Of a DNA stretch of 64,000 bases, positions 25,479-35,969 are shown in pieces. The stretch's first letter is position 1. Every line of letters starts with the position of its first letter. Made by a program: the position numbers and the translations under genes. This DNA comes from Bradyrhizobium yuanmingense. Lineage in GTDB: Bacteria; Pseudomonadota; Alphaproteobacteria; Rhizobiales; Xanthobacteraceae. The DNA is taken from the NCBI RefSeq assembly GCF_900094575.1, contig NZ_FMAE01000010.1, positions 124,001 through 188,000 on the forward strand. The letters run 5' to 3'. The notes under the pieces were generated by a model. That model was not told the DNA's origin. It did not search any database and worked only from the letters and a program-made list of their open reading frames with translations.

Positions 25479-26939
25479 CTACGCCCCCGCCGCGTTCTTC
25501 GCGATCACGTTGCGGTAGAAGCTGGCGCTGAGTTTTGCCGTGCGGACCTGGGTGTCGAAATTGACGTGGTACAGCCCGAAACGCTTGTTAAGGCCGTACA
25601 CCCACTCGAAATTGTCCATTAGGCTCCAGAGGAAATAGCCGCGCACCGGCACGCCTTCGTCGGTGGCGCGCTGGAGCTGGGCGAGATAGTTGCGCAGATA
25701 CATGATGCGATCGGTGTCGTAGATCTTGCCGTCGGGCGACACCACATCGTCGCCGGAGGTGCCGTTCTCGCTGATATAGATCGCATCCGTCTTCCAGATC
25801 TTCGCCGCCAGCTTCGGCACCCAGTAGATCGTCTCGGGCCCGACGCGCAGCCAGTCCGAATTCATGTGCGGGAACGATTTCGGGATCGGCAGCGGCTTGA
25901 AGCCCGCGCCCTGGTCGGAGGCCACCACGTAGTTCTGCGGCGCATAGATGTTGAGACCGAGAAAATCGACCGGCGAAGAGATGATCTTGAGCTCCGCATC
26001 GGTGTATTTCGGCGCGTTGGACCCGGCGTATTTCAGGAAGGGGTCGGTATAGCGGCCCGTCATGATGACGTTGAGGTAGCCGGCATTCATCTCGCGCAGC
26101 GCGATCTCCGCGGCCCGCACGTTTTCCGGCGTGTCGAAGGCAGGCGCGCAGGCATCGATGTTCTCCGCCGGCCCCACCCTGGTGCCGCGGCGGCCATGGG
26201 CGCGCACCGCCTGCACCGCGAGCCCGTGCGCCAGCGCACTGTTGTGCCTGATCTGATTGACATCGGCTTGCGGCAGCTTCAAGCCCGGCGCGTCGATGCC
26301 GACGCCGTAACCGAAATAGACGAAGCGCCCGCTCTCGTTCAACGTGAACACGTTCCTGACGCGGTCGGTGAGGTGCGCGGCGACATAGGCCGCGTAGTCG
26401 CCGAAGATCTTGCAGGTCTCGGTCGAACGCCAACCGCCGAACCGGTCCTCGAGCGACTGGGGCAGATCCCAATGATAAAGGGTCAGCCACGGCTCGATGC
26501 CGTTCTTCAGGAGCTCGTCGACGAGACGATTGTAGAAGTCGAGCCCCTTCGGATTGGGCTTGCCGTCGCCGTCCGGGAACAGCCGCGGCCAGGCCACCGA
26601 GAAGCGATAGGCCTTGCAGCCGAGCTCCTTGATGAGGGCGATGTCCTCCTTGTAGCGGTGATAGTGCTCGTTGGCGCGGTCGCCGGTGGTGCCGTCCTCG
26701 ATCTTGCCGGGGATGCGGACGAACTTGTCCCAGATCGAGGCCCCTCGCCCGTCCTCCTCGACCGCGCCCTCGACCTGATAGGACGAGGTCGCCGTGCCCC
26801 AGAGAAAGCCCGCCGGAAAACCGCCTGCATTGCGCGGCGGCCGAGCCGGCTTGGCTTCGGCGACAAGGGGACTCGCAATCCCAGCTGCGGACAATCCCAT
26901 CAGCTTGGCAAACCGGCGGCGCGAGACCCCCTCCGTCAT
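25479..26939 (-). CDS. Tat-exported family 1 glycoside hydrolase (beta-glucosidase-like)
   Basis: A 486-residue protein. The twin-arginine signal 'SRRRFAKLMGLSAAG' at the N-terminus is followed by a complete GH1 barrel starting 'FPAGFLWGTATSSYQVEG'. The nucleophile motif is 'YISENGTSGDD'. The acid/base motif reads 'TLNES' rather than the usual T-x-NEP: the catalytic Glu is kept but Pro is replaced by Ser. It is expected to hydrolyse beta-glucosides in the periplasm. The start 'MTEGVSRRR' places the Tat motif at the N-terminus; the longer frame to 27032 does not. It appears to be a single-gene unit. Confidence 0.88.
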   Translation of the reverse strand: MTEGVSRRRFAKLMGLSAAGIASPLVAEAKPARPPRNAGGFPAGFLWGTATSSYQVEGAVEEDGRGASIWDKFVRIPGKIEDGTTGDRANEHYHRYKEDIALIKELGCKAYRFSVAWPRLFPDGDGKPNPKGLDFYNRLVDELLKNGIEPWLTLYHWDLPQSLEDRFGGWRSTETCKIFGDYAAYVAAHLTDRVRNVFTLNESGRFVYFGYGVGIDAPGLKLPQADVNQIRHNSALAHGLAVQAVRAHGRRGTRVGPAENIDACAPAFDTPENVRAAEIALREMNAGYLNVIMTGRYTDPFLKYAGSNAPKYTDAELKIISSPVDFLGLNIYAPQNYVVASDQGAGFKPLPIPKSFPHMNSDWLRVGPETIYWVPKLAAKIWKTDAIYISENGTSGDDVVSPDGKIYDTDRIMYLRNYLAQLQRATDEGVPVRGYFLWSLMDNFEWVYGLNKRFGLYHVNFDTQVRTAKLSASFYRNVIAKNAAGA

Positions 26940-27086
26940 TGATGCTGCTCCACTTCTTTTCGTTTCGGGCCGGCACAATGAACAGTTCCGGGCGATTTGA
27001 GAAGCGGGTGCAGGAGGTCCCAGATCCGCCACCGCAGGCGCGGCAGCACAATGCCGTTCCCTTGCCGAGATGAACGCCTATTGAGT

Positions 27087-28052
27087 TCAAACCGGATTCG
27101 AGCGTCGGCCTGCTCCGATTGAACCGACCACAATCTGCATCAGCCACGCGATGCCCGCGTCTTTCATAGCCGCTTTGGTCGCGATGGCCCGGATCGTATC
27201 CGGTTTGCGCGCGAAAGGCAGCTTGACCAACACGAGGCCGAAACGGCTGGCGTGCTGCTCCACCAGTCGGCGCGGCAATGCGGCGATCAAATCAGACCCG
27301 GAAAGCTGGGCAAGCGCCATCATGAAATTCGGAACAGTCAAAGCGATGCGGCGTTCGAGGCCGCGCTTTGCCAACATCTCATCAACGAAACCGCGCGGTT
27401 CCCCACTGAGAGAGACCAGCAGGTGCTGTGATCGCGCGAACGCAGCATGGGTTGGCGCTTTTGCGAAGGGATGTCCCTTGCGCATGGCCAGCACGAACTC
27501 CTCCTCGTAAAGCCTGCGCGCCTCGAAACGCGGTGATACCGCCGGCAGCGGCAGCATTGCGATATCGAGCTCGCGTCGTTCGAGCATGTCTAGGCTTTGC
27601 TGCCAAGGCTCTCCGATTGCGCCACCGCGCGGCGCAGGCATCAGGTGGATCAGCCCGATATCAATGTGGGGCGCCGCAGTCGCGATCGATTGCAACAGCG
27701 GACCGATCGCTGAGACCAGTACGGCATCGGGAGCGCCAATCGTAAATCGACGGCCACTTTGCTCCGGGTCGAACGGTGTGGCCGAGCCGATCAGCTGTTC
27801 GACGCGCGCGATGATCTCGGCCACCGGCTCTCCAAGCTCCAAGGCCCGCTCCGTTGGAACGACCCCCTTCGGGGTCCGCAGAAACAGCGGATCGTTCAGT
27901 AGAAGACGGAGCCGGCCAAGCGCATGGCTGACAGCCGACGGCGTCAGGCTCAGCCGAGCGGCTGCACGCGCGACATGGCGCTCTTCCAGGACCACGCGGA
28001 AGAGCACGAGGAGATTGAGGTCGATCCTGGATAAATCAATTTGGTTCAGCAT
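27087..28052 (-). CDS. LysR-family transcriptional regulator
   Basis: A 321-residue protein. The N-terminal winged helix-turn-helix ('HVARAAARLSLTPSAVSHAL', 'LLLNDPLFLRTPKGVVPT') is followed by a periplasmic-binding-like effector domain, which starts 'GRRFTIGAPDAVLVSAIGPL'. The sequence resembles the NodD/LinR-like subgroup with 'DLNLLVLFRVVLEERHVA'. It is divergent from a SnoaL-like gene with only 79 bases between them, the usual arrangement of a LysR regulator and its target. Confidence 0.88.
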   Translation of the reverse strand: MLNQIDLSRIDLNLLVLFRVVLEERHVARAAARLSLTPSAVSHALGRLRLLLNDPLFLRTPKGVVPTERALELGEPVAEIIARVEQLIGSATPFDPEQSGRRFTIGAPDAVLVSAIGPLLQSIATAAPHIDIGLIHLMPAPRGGAIGEPWQQSLDMLERRELDIAMLPLPAVSPRFEARRLYEEEFVLAMRKGHPFAKAPTHAAFARSQHLLVSLSGEPRGFVDEMLAKRGLERRIALTVPNFMMALAQLSGSDLIAALPRRLVEQHASRFGLVLVKLPFARKPDTIRAIATKAAMKDAGIAWLMQIVVGSIGAGRRSNPV

Positions 28053-28131
28053 GTTGCTGAAATCATATCGCTGGATTCATCGGGATCAAGGCTTCATGCA
28101 TGGGGCTCGTCGTTCGATCAGGAGCTGAGAA
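28053..28131. promoter_or_regulatory. Divergent LysR / SnoaL-like promoter region
   Basis: A 79-base spacer between divergent genes. It includes ATTCATCGGGAT and ATCGCTGGATTCAT elements that could be part of a LysR T-N11-A site, but I cannot assign the box with confidence. Confidence 0.4.
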
Positions 28132-28707
28132 ATGACAAACAAACCGTCCGGGCTGAACAGGTGGCCATGCGAGCAGGAAAAGATATCGCGGCGCTCGATG
28201 ATGGCCGCTACCGCAGCAATTCCCCTGTCCGGTCAGCTTTCGGCCGATGCGGCCGCTGGAAGCGACGCGATAGCAGGCCTCGTCGAACGCGCCCGCGAGA
28301 AGAATGCCGCCTTCATGCGTGGCGATGTGGACCGCTGGTCCCAGCTTGTCCGCATCGCGCCCGATTTCACGCTGATGCAGCCCTTTGGCGGGCCTACGAG
28401 TCGGGGATTCGACGCTAGTCCCCAGCGTCTGGCTGCCCTCTCCCGATACTTCAGGGAAGGCCAAACCGAACTTGAGGTTTTGCAAACCTATGCATCCGAC
28501 GCGCTCGTCGCTCTCGTCATGGTCGAGCGCCAGCGCGCCGAGGTGGGCGGGTTGCCGGCTCAAGACTGGTCGCTGCGCGTGACCGAAGTCTACCGCAAGG
28601 ACGGCACGGATTGGCAACTCGTGCACCGTCATGCGGACCCGCTGGTCCGAAGCATCACCTTGCAACAGGCGGCGATACTCGCCCGGGGATGGCCGGAGGA
28701 AAAATGA
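28132..28707 (+). CDS. Exported SnoaL-like (NTF2-fold) protein
   Basis: A 191-residue protein. A Tat-like leader 'KISRRSMMAATAAIPLSG' is followed by a SnoaL/DUF4440-type domain ('NAAFMRGDVDRWSQLVRIAP', 'YRKDGTDWQLVHRHADPLV'). The NTF2 fold binds small hydrophobic ligands or acts as an isomerase or hydratase; the ligand here is unknown. GGAG precedes the ATG. It is divergent from the LysR gene and probably controlled by it. Confidence 0.75.
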   Translation: MTNKPSGLNRWPCEQEKISRRSMMAATAAIPLSGQLSADAAAGSDAIAGLVERAREKNAAFMRGDVDRWSQLVRIAPDFTLMQPFGGPTSRGFDASPQRLAALSRYFREGQTELEVLQTYASDALVALVMVERQRAEVGGLPAQDWSLRVTEVYRKDGTDWQLVHRHADPLVRSITLQQAAILARGWPEEK

Positions 28708-28782
28708 CGAAGCGCTGCAGATGAGCTGGATTCGGAGCCGGCCGGCGGTCAGTCGAGACGACGTGCGATTTCGTCGCGATGA

Positions 28783-29235
28783 TCAGCGCGAGCGCTTCGG
28801 CAATTTCGGCAGCTTGTCGGGATTGAATGCCGGCATCTGCCCTGGTGGTTCAGGTGGGGGCGGCTGTTGTTCCCTGAGGATGAGCGTTCCGTGGAGGATC
28901 ATGCCCGGCGCCTGAGGTGCTGTCGCGGTGTAGGTCGCGATCTTGCCAGGGCAGCTTCCCTCGATCGTCAACGTCAGCTCTTGATCGTTGCCGAACACGG
29001 TGGCGCGTCCGTCGGTGTGACGCTTCGTCAATACGGTTGCGGTGAAGCGATCTCCATCGATCTGGCAGGTGCCGTGATAGGTCATCAGGCTGTCACGGCC
29101 CCAGATCTGGCCGTCTGCGACATGGACGATCCCGGTACCCTGGTCGATGGGCGTCTTGTACCAAGCGGCGTAGGTGCCGTCCTTCAGCATGGGAGCAGCC
29201 TCCCCTGGTATTCCCACGCCGACAATTGGCATCAT
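28783..29235 (-). CDS. GrlR-like domain protein
   Basis: A protein of about 150 residues. After a short hydrophobic N-terminus, the sequence 'MLKDGTYAAWYKTPIDQGTG' and 'FTATVLTKRHTDGRATVFGN' match the pattern of the GrlR family (a lipocalin-like beta-barrel first known as a negative regulator of type III secretion, with many stand-alone relatives in rhizobia). A proline-rich tail ('EQQPPPPEPPGQMPAFNPD') follows. The start is uncertain because no good ribosome site was seen. A further upstream TTG is possible. Function here is unknown; no secretion genes are nearby. Confidence 0.6.
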   Translation of the reverse strand: MMPIVGVGIPGEAAPMLKDGTYAAWYKTPIDQGTGIVHVADGQIWGRDSLMTYHGTCQIDGDRFTATVLTKRHTDGRATVFGNDQELTLTIEGSCPGKIATYTATAPQAPGMILHGTLILREQQPPPPEPPGQMPAFNPDKLPKLPKRSR

Positions 29236-29251
29236 TAGCGCCAATAAACGG

Positions 29252-29419
29252 TTAATGACCGGGCCCGTGCCAATCCGGTCTTTGCTTGCGCAGCTCGGCC
29301 TCGAGCTCCTCGATGATGCTGTGAAGCAGACACGCTGCAAGCGGATCGGTCACCTCGCGCTCCAGATGCCGGTACCGCGCAATCTGGAATTCCTGCTCTC
29401 TCAACTGCTGCTCAGTCAT
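29252..29419 (-). CDS. Small helical protein, 55 residues, unknown
   Basis: The frame 'MTEQQLREQEFQIARYRHL...' ends 16 bases before the GrlR-like gene. Its charged, heptad-like composition ('SIIEELEAELRKQRPD') suggests a short coiled coil. Similar tiny proteins are common in Bradyrhizobium. It probably shares a transcript with the GrlR-like gene. Confidence 0.6.
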   Translation of the reverse strand: MTEQQLREQEFQIARYRHLEREVTDPLAACLLHSIIEELEAELRKQRPDWHGPGH

Positions 29420-29801
29420 CACGGGCCCTCCGGCGAACCGACGCGGAGACGGCCGGAGAGTTTCGTTACAATTTTCAGATCATTTGCGATGGTTTCCAAT
29501 CGGTTAAAGGCGCAAGCGGGCTGCGGATTGCCCGAAAAGGCTGCCGCGGGACCGGCGACACCAGCCTGAGCGCGGCGGTTGACGTCCAGACCGTTGCTTC
29601 CAATTGCGTGCGCGGCGGGCTTCTGCTAGCTTGAGGTACGTGCCTCATTTCACCTCGCCGGCCGGGTTGGTGACCCGCCTCTGCCGCAACGATGCGGGTA
29701 GCGGCTGATTGCCGTGCCGCTGGGGGTGAGGCATGCGCCCAATCTGGGTTCAAGCAGAGTTGGCCATCAAAAAGGGCCGACCGCCTTAGGGGAGGAATGA
29801 T
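29420..29801. promoter_or_regulatory. Upstream region of the sugar ABC importer operon
   Basis: No gene was seen in these 382 bases between divergent units. The part nearest 29802 contains GGGGAGGAATG before the start codon (ribosome site). The region should hold the importer promoter and regulatory sites. I cannot name a box. Confidence 0.5.
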
Positions 29802-30755
29802 ATGCAGCGTCTCTTGGTTGCAGGTGTGTCTGTTGCCTTCGCGATCGCAGCGGGTGTCGGCCCGACGGATGCGGCGGACAAGAAGGTTCTGGCCTTCGTC
29901 GTCAACGGGGCGTCCGACTTCTGGAAGATCGCCGAGGCCGGGATGAAGAAGGCGCAGGGCGAGCTGCCCAACTACGAGCTCCAGTTCAAATATCCGGAAC
30001 AGGCTGCAGCCGCCGTGCAGCAGCGCGTGATGGACGACCTCGTCGCCGCCGGTGCCGCCGGCATCATGGTCAGCGCAGTCGATCCAAAGAACCAGACCGA
30101 GCATCTCAACAAGGTTGCGTCCCAGACCGTGCTGTTCACCACCGACAGCGACGCGCCGAAATCCAAGCGCGTGGCCTATATCGGCTCCTCCAACACCGAC
30201 CTCGGCAAGGAGGCAGGAAAGCTGATGGTCAAGGCGCTGCCGAACGGCGGCAAATGCGTCGGCTTCGTCGGCCTACCCGGCGCCGACAACGCACGCGAAC
30301 GCATCGAAGGCGTGAAGGAGACGCTCAAAGGCTCGAAGGTCGAGCTCGTCGACGTTCGCGGCGACGAGATCGACCAGACCCGCGCCAAGCGCAACGTCGA
30401 GGACATCCTCGCCGCCATGCCCGATGTGAGCTGCCTCGTCGGCTTCTACTCCTACAACACGCCGCGGATCTACGAGGTGCTCAAGGAGGCTGGCAAGCTC
30501 GGCAAGATCAAGATCATCGGCTTCGACGAGGATCCGATTACGCTCGGCGGCGTCAAGGAAGGCAGCATCGTCGGCACGGTGGTGCAGCAGCCGTTCGAAT
30601 GGGGCTATCAGGGCATGAAGCTGATGGCGAACTACATCGGCGGCAACAAGTCCGGCATTCCGGCCAACGGTATCATCATCGTGCCCGGCAAGGTCATCGA
30701 AAAGGCGAATGTCGACGAGTTCATGGCCTCGATGAAGCAGATGCTGAAGAAATAG
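29802..30755 (+). CDS. Sugar ABC transporter substrate-binding protein
   Basis: A 317-residue periplasmic binding protein of the ribose/xylose cluster (Peripla_BP_4). The signal peptide ends near 'TDAADKK'. The mature part starts 'VLAFVVNGASDFWKIAEAGM', with 'GFVGLPGADNARERIEGVKE' and 'KIIGFDEDPITLGGVKEG' as typical ligand-site segments. It captures a monosaccharide or polyol for the ATPase and permease that follow. The exact sugar cannot be read from the sequence. Confidence 0.9.
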   Translation: MQRLLVAGVSVAFAIAAGVGPTDAADKKVLAFVVNGASDFWKIAEAGMKKAQGELPNYELQFKYPEQAAAAVQQRVMDDLVAAGAAGIMVSAVDPKNQTEHLNKVASQTVLFTTDSDAPKSKRVAYIGSSNTDLGKEAGKLMVKALPNGGKCVGFVGLPGADNARERIEGVKETLKGSKVELVDVRGDEIDQTRAKRNVEDILAAMPDVSCLVGFYSYNTPRIYEVLKEAGKLGKIKIIGFDEDPITLGGVKEGSIVGTVVQQPFEWGYQGMKLMANYIGGNKSGIPANGIIIVPGKVIEKANVDEFMASMKQMLKK

Positions 30756-30789
30756 GAGATATCCGCGCTGCCCGCCCGCGCAGCCTGCC

Positions 30790-32303
<1,514 letters not shown>

Positions 32304-32307
<4 letters not shown>

Positions 32308-33329
32308 GCAAGAAAGACCTGAGCCTTCTCGTTCTGATTCTGGTGGTCGGGACCGTTGTCGCCCTGATCAATCCGAGATTCCTGTACGTCGGCAATCTCT
32401 CGAACACCGCCAACCAGATCGGGCTGTTCGGCATCTTCTCCATCGCCGAAGCCTTCATCATCATCATCGGTGGGATCGAGCTGTCGGTGGGTTCGGTGAT
32501 CGCACTGCTGGGCGTCCTGTTCATCGACCTGATCGTCAATCACGACGTCAACTGGGTCGTAGCCCTCGCGATGATCGTCGCGGCCGGGCTCGTGATCGGC
32601 CTGGTTCATGGCACGCTGGTGACCAGGATGCGGATCCAGGCTTTCGTGGTCACGCTGTGCGGCCTTCTGATCTATCGCGGCGCGGCGCGCTATTACACCG
32701 AGGACGCGACGGCGGGCTTCGGCTTCGGCGCGAGCTTTCCGATGCTGGAATGGCTGGCCGCCGGCCGCACAAACGTGCTCGGATTCCCGCTGCCGCACAG
32801 CGTGGTGGCGCTCGCCGTGGTGGCCGTGATCGCCTGGGTGGTGCTTCACCGCTCGGTGTTCGGCCGCTATCTCCTTGCCGTCGGCAAGAACGAGGAAGCG
32901 GCACGCTACTCCGGCATTCGCACCAACCGCGTGATCATCTCGGCCTATGTCATCTGTGGCGGGCTGACTGCGTTTTCGGCGATCCTGATCGCGATGTACA
33001 CCCGTTCGATTTCGCCGGCGGTGCACGGCTCGTTCTACGAGCTCTACGCCATCGCCGCCGCCGTGCTCGGCGGCTGCTCCTTGCGCGGCGGCGAAGGCTC
33101 GATCATCGGTGTCGTGCTCGGCACCGTGCTGCTCCAGGTGCTGCAGAATCTCGTCAACCTGCTGGGCATTCCGAGCTCGCTCAATTTTGCGGTGATGGGA
33201 ACGGTGATCCTGGTCGGCGTGCTCGGCGATCAATATCTGGTGCAGCGACGCCACCGCGCGAGTGCGGCCAAAGGCCGGGAGCAGGCGAGCGTCGCTGCGG
33301 CTCCGCTCGAGCGCGTGAAGGTGGAGTGA
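32304..33329 (+). CDS. Sugar ABC transporter permease
   Basis: A 341-residue membrane protein of the RbsC/BPD_transp_2 family with about nine hydrophobic helices. Visible segments are 'IGGIELSVGSVIALLGVLF' and 'AIAAAVLGGCSLRGGEGSI', both typical of ribose-type permeases. It starts at TTG, overlapping the stop of the ATPase gene by four bases. The stop lies only four bases from the end of the convergent TonB receptor gene. Confidence 0.9.
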
Positions 33330-33333
33330 AAAT

Positions 33334-35805
33334 CTAGAACGTCACCCGCAACCCCGCGTAAAACGCGCGCGGCCTTGCCGGGCTCAGCGAGCGCGGGTCG
33401 GTGAAATCCGCGCCGCCATTGGTGAAGTTGGGCAAGGCGTCGCGGTCGAAGAACTGGCCGTAGGTCACGTAACGCTTGTCGAAGATGTTGTCGACGCGGC
33501 CGTAGAGCTGGACGTTCTTCGCGATCTGATAGGAGGTGTGGAGATTGAACACCGTATAGGACGGCAGCTTCGCGAACTGGTTGGACTCGTCGCCGACCAG
33601 ATACTGGCTGGAGACGAACAGCGCGTTGCCGCCGACCTTCCAGACGTCGGTCACGGCATAGTCGACGCCGACCTTGACGCGGTGGCGCGGGACTGCCGGG
33701 ATCTGGTTTCCGGGCCTGACCTGAATGGTCTCGGAGGTATCGTCGGCAAACGGGCTTTCCGAGCCGAGCTCGAGCGGATCAAGGAAGCGGGCATCGACGA
33801 ACGCGTAACTCGCCTGGAACTGCAGCGTCGGAGACTTGATGTTGACTTCGGCTTCGAGCCCCTGCCGCCGGGTGCGGCCTACGTTCGAAAAATAGCCGAA
33901 ACCAGTCCGGCCAACGACCGGCACCGCCATGATGTCGTCGTGGTTGGTGGCGCGAAAGCCGCCGATCTTCCATCCGAGGGTGCCGATGTTCAACTCCTTG
34001 GTGCCCCGGAAACCGGCCTCCACGGTCTTGGAGACGACCTGCTTCAACGGTGGATCCGCAACCAGGAAGGCCGCGATGAGACAGGGCCTGGCGGGATCGG
34101 CGCAGCCGAGCTCGAGCGGCGTCGGGACGCGGTTGGCCTCGGAGTAGCCGGCATAGGCGGTCAATTCCGGCGTGATCCTGTAGGTGCCGCCGATGATCGG
34201 ATTGAAACGCGTGAAGGTGTGATCGCCGTTGAGCGCAGTCCCAAGCTGATCTTCCAACGTGATCCGCGCCGCATTGAAGCGGCCGCCCCCCGTGATGGCG
34301 AAGGCTTCCGTGACGTTGAACGTATCCATCGCGTAGAGGCCGTTGTACTGATTGACGGTCCGCAGCGAGACCGGGCCGGCGACGGGGTCCGTCACAGGAG
34401 TCGGTCCCAGGAAAACGCCGCTGCCGCTGACGACGTAGTTCTCTCCCATCGAGCCGATTTCGGAGGAGGCGTTGTAGCGCGTGACGCTGGCGTCATAGGT
34501 TGCGCCCACCACGAAGCGGTTGTCATGGCCGAACAACTGGTCGGTGTTGGTGGCCTGCCCCGACACGCCGAACGTGGTCGAACGGATCGAGCCGCGGTCG
34601 ATCGCGCCGAGGATCGTGCCCGGCGCAAATGGGTTGGCAAGCTGCACGCCGCCCGCGCCGTAGGCGGGTGAGGTGTCGTCGCCAAAGCAGAGCAGCGCCG
34701 GATCTGCAGCGCACTCCTCCACATCGGTCGGGTTGCCGTCGACCACCTTTTGCTCGTACCTGCGCACACGCGCGATGCCTTCGAGCGTCCAGGTCGGCGT
34801 CGCGTCGACCTTGCCGGTCAGGTTGAGATAGCCGACGCGATTGGAGGTGGTCTGCGGCGTGGTATAGGTCGCGCCCCAATATCTGTCGAGCAGCTCGGCC
34901 GGGACCGTGGCGCTGGCGCCGAAATCGTTCTTGGCCACGCCCATATTGGCGTGGAATTCGCTGTCGCCGGCCCTGTAGCCGACATCGCCGTAGAAGCGCC
35001 GCACGGTCGATTGGGAAAAATTGCGGAAGCCGTTGTCGCGCAGTCCTTCGAGCGCACCGTAGACGGCGAAGTTCTGGTCAACCTGCTTGCCCCATTGCGC
35101 CGAGCCCTGGATGCGGCCGAACGATCCGCCCATGAGGTCGAGCTCGGCGCCCTGATAGGTGAAGCCGTCCTTCATTTGCAAGTTGATCGCGCCGCCGAGT
35201 GCATTGAGGCCGAAGGCCGGATTGTTGGTCACCAGCGTCACCGACCTGATCGCGGCCGTCGGAATCAGGTCCCAATTGACGGCGTCCGAGAAGGCCTCGT
35301 TGATGCGGACGCCGTTCTGGTACACCGCAAGGCCTTGCGGCGTGCCCGTCACGGGCGAAGCGACGAAGCCGCGGAATTCGACATCCGGCTGGAACGGATT
35401 GCCGGTGACTTCGCTGATGTTGATGCCGGCGATGTTGTCGCGCAGCGCGTCCGTGACGTTCAGCGAACCGGTGCGCCTGATCTGGTTGGCATCTACGGCA
35501 TTGATCGCCGACGGAACCTTGTCGACATCGAGACCCCGGCCGGTGCCCGGCGAGGTCGGATAGACGTAAAGGCGTGTCCTCGGCGCGGCCGATCCCGGCG
35601 CCCCCACGCGCGCAACAGGTCGCGACGGCGCCGCGCGCCGCGCTGCCGAAGGTGGTGCGGTCACCTCGACCGGCGGCAGGTTCTGGACGTTGGTCTCCTC
35701 GTCCGGCGCGGCCCCGGCAGGGGTCGCATAGACCAAGCCCGATACCAGCCCGGTCGACACCGAAGCCATCAACAAAGCACGCTTGAACGAAACAACCTTG
35801 CCCAT
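33334..35805 (-). CDS. TonB-dependent outer-membrane receptor (candidate lanthanophore receptor)
   Basis: An 823-residue receptor. A signal peptide is followed by a TonB-box-like 'NLPPVEVTAPP' near the N-terminus. The plug domain is 'VPSAINAVDANQIRRTGSLN' and 'GGAINLQMKDG', and the 22-strand barrel ends in the terminal aromatic 'RAFYAGLRVTF'. It imports a scarce ligand across the outer membrane using TonB energy. The start 'MGKVVSFKR' has an AAGGCGGGG ribosome site. It is followed on the same strand side by a sensor kinase and lies in a neighbourhood rich in PQQ/lanthanide genes. I therefore infer lanthanide-chelate uptake, but a siderophore or cobalamin role cannot be excluded. Confidence 0.8.
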   Translation of the reverse strand: MGKVVSFKRALLMASVSTGLVSGLVYATPAGAAPDEETNVQNLPPVEVTAPPSAARRAAPSRPVARVGAPGSAAPRTRLYVYPTSPGTGRGLDVDKVPSAINAVDANQIRRTGSLNVTDALRDNIAGINISEVTGNPFQPDVEFRGFVASPVTGTPQGLAVYQNGVRINEAFSDAVNWDLIPTAAIRSVTLVTNNPAFGLNALGGAINLQMKDGFTYQGAELDLMGGSFGRIQGSAQWGKQVDQNFAVYGALEGLRDNGFRNFSQSTVRRFYGDVGYRAGDSEFHANMGVAKNDFGASATVPAELLDRYWGATYTTPQTTSNRVGYLNLTGKVDATPTWTLEGIARVRRYEQKVVDGNPTDVEECAADPALLCFGDDTSPAYGAGGVQLANPFAPGTILGAIDRGSIRSTTFGVSGQATNTDQLFGHDNRFVVGATYDASVTRYNASSEIGSMGENYVVSGSGVFLGPTPVTDPVAGPVSLRTVNQYNGLYAMDTFNVTEAFAITGGGRFNAARITLEDQLGTALNGDHTFTRFNPIIGGTYRITPELTAYAGYSEANRVPTPLELGCADPARPCLIAAFLVADPPLKQVVSKTVEAGFRGTKELNIGTLGWKIGGFRATNHDDIMAVPVVGRTGFGYFSNVGRTRRQGLEAEVNIKSPTLQFQASYAFVDARFLDPLELGSESPFADDTSETIQVRPGNQIPAVPRHRVKVGVDYAVTDVWKVGGNALFVSSQYLVGDESNQFAKLPSYTVFNLHTSYQIAKNVQLYGRVDNIFDKRYVTYGQFFDRDALPNFTNGGADFTDPRSLSPARPRAFYAGLRVTF

Positions 35806-35925
35806 CCCCGCCTTCCCATCCGTGACCACCGACTGTTTTGATGTTCCGCCGATTGGTCGGGACGAGTTTATTCGGCCGCAATGGGGACGCCAGCCACAAA
35901 AGGTCGGACCCTATCCACACCCATT

Positions 35926-35955
35926 TTCCCGACCAAATCGGGAATTTTTCCCGAT
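35926..35955. promoter_or_regulatory. Three-fold alternating inverted element upstream of the TonB receptor gene
   Basis: Copies of TTCCCGA, TCGGGAA and TTCCCGA follow each other with spacers of five and three bases. The first pair (35926-35944) is followed on the + strand by T5, like an intrinsic terminator. The second pair forms ATCGGGAA/TTCCCGAT. The two hairpins exclude each other. The element lies in the 164-base gap between the kinase stop and the receptor start. Confidence 0.5.
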
Positions 35956-35969
35956 CGCTTTGGATGCGA

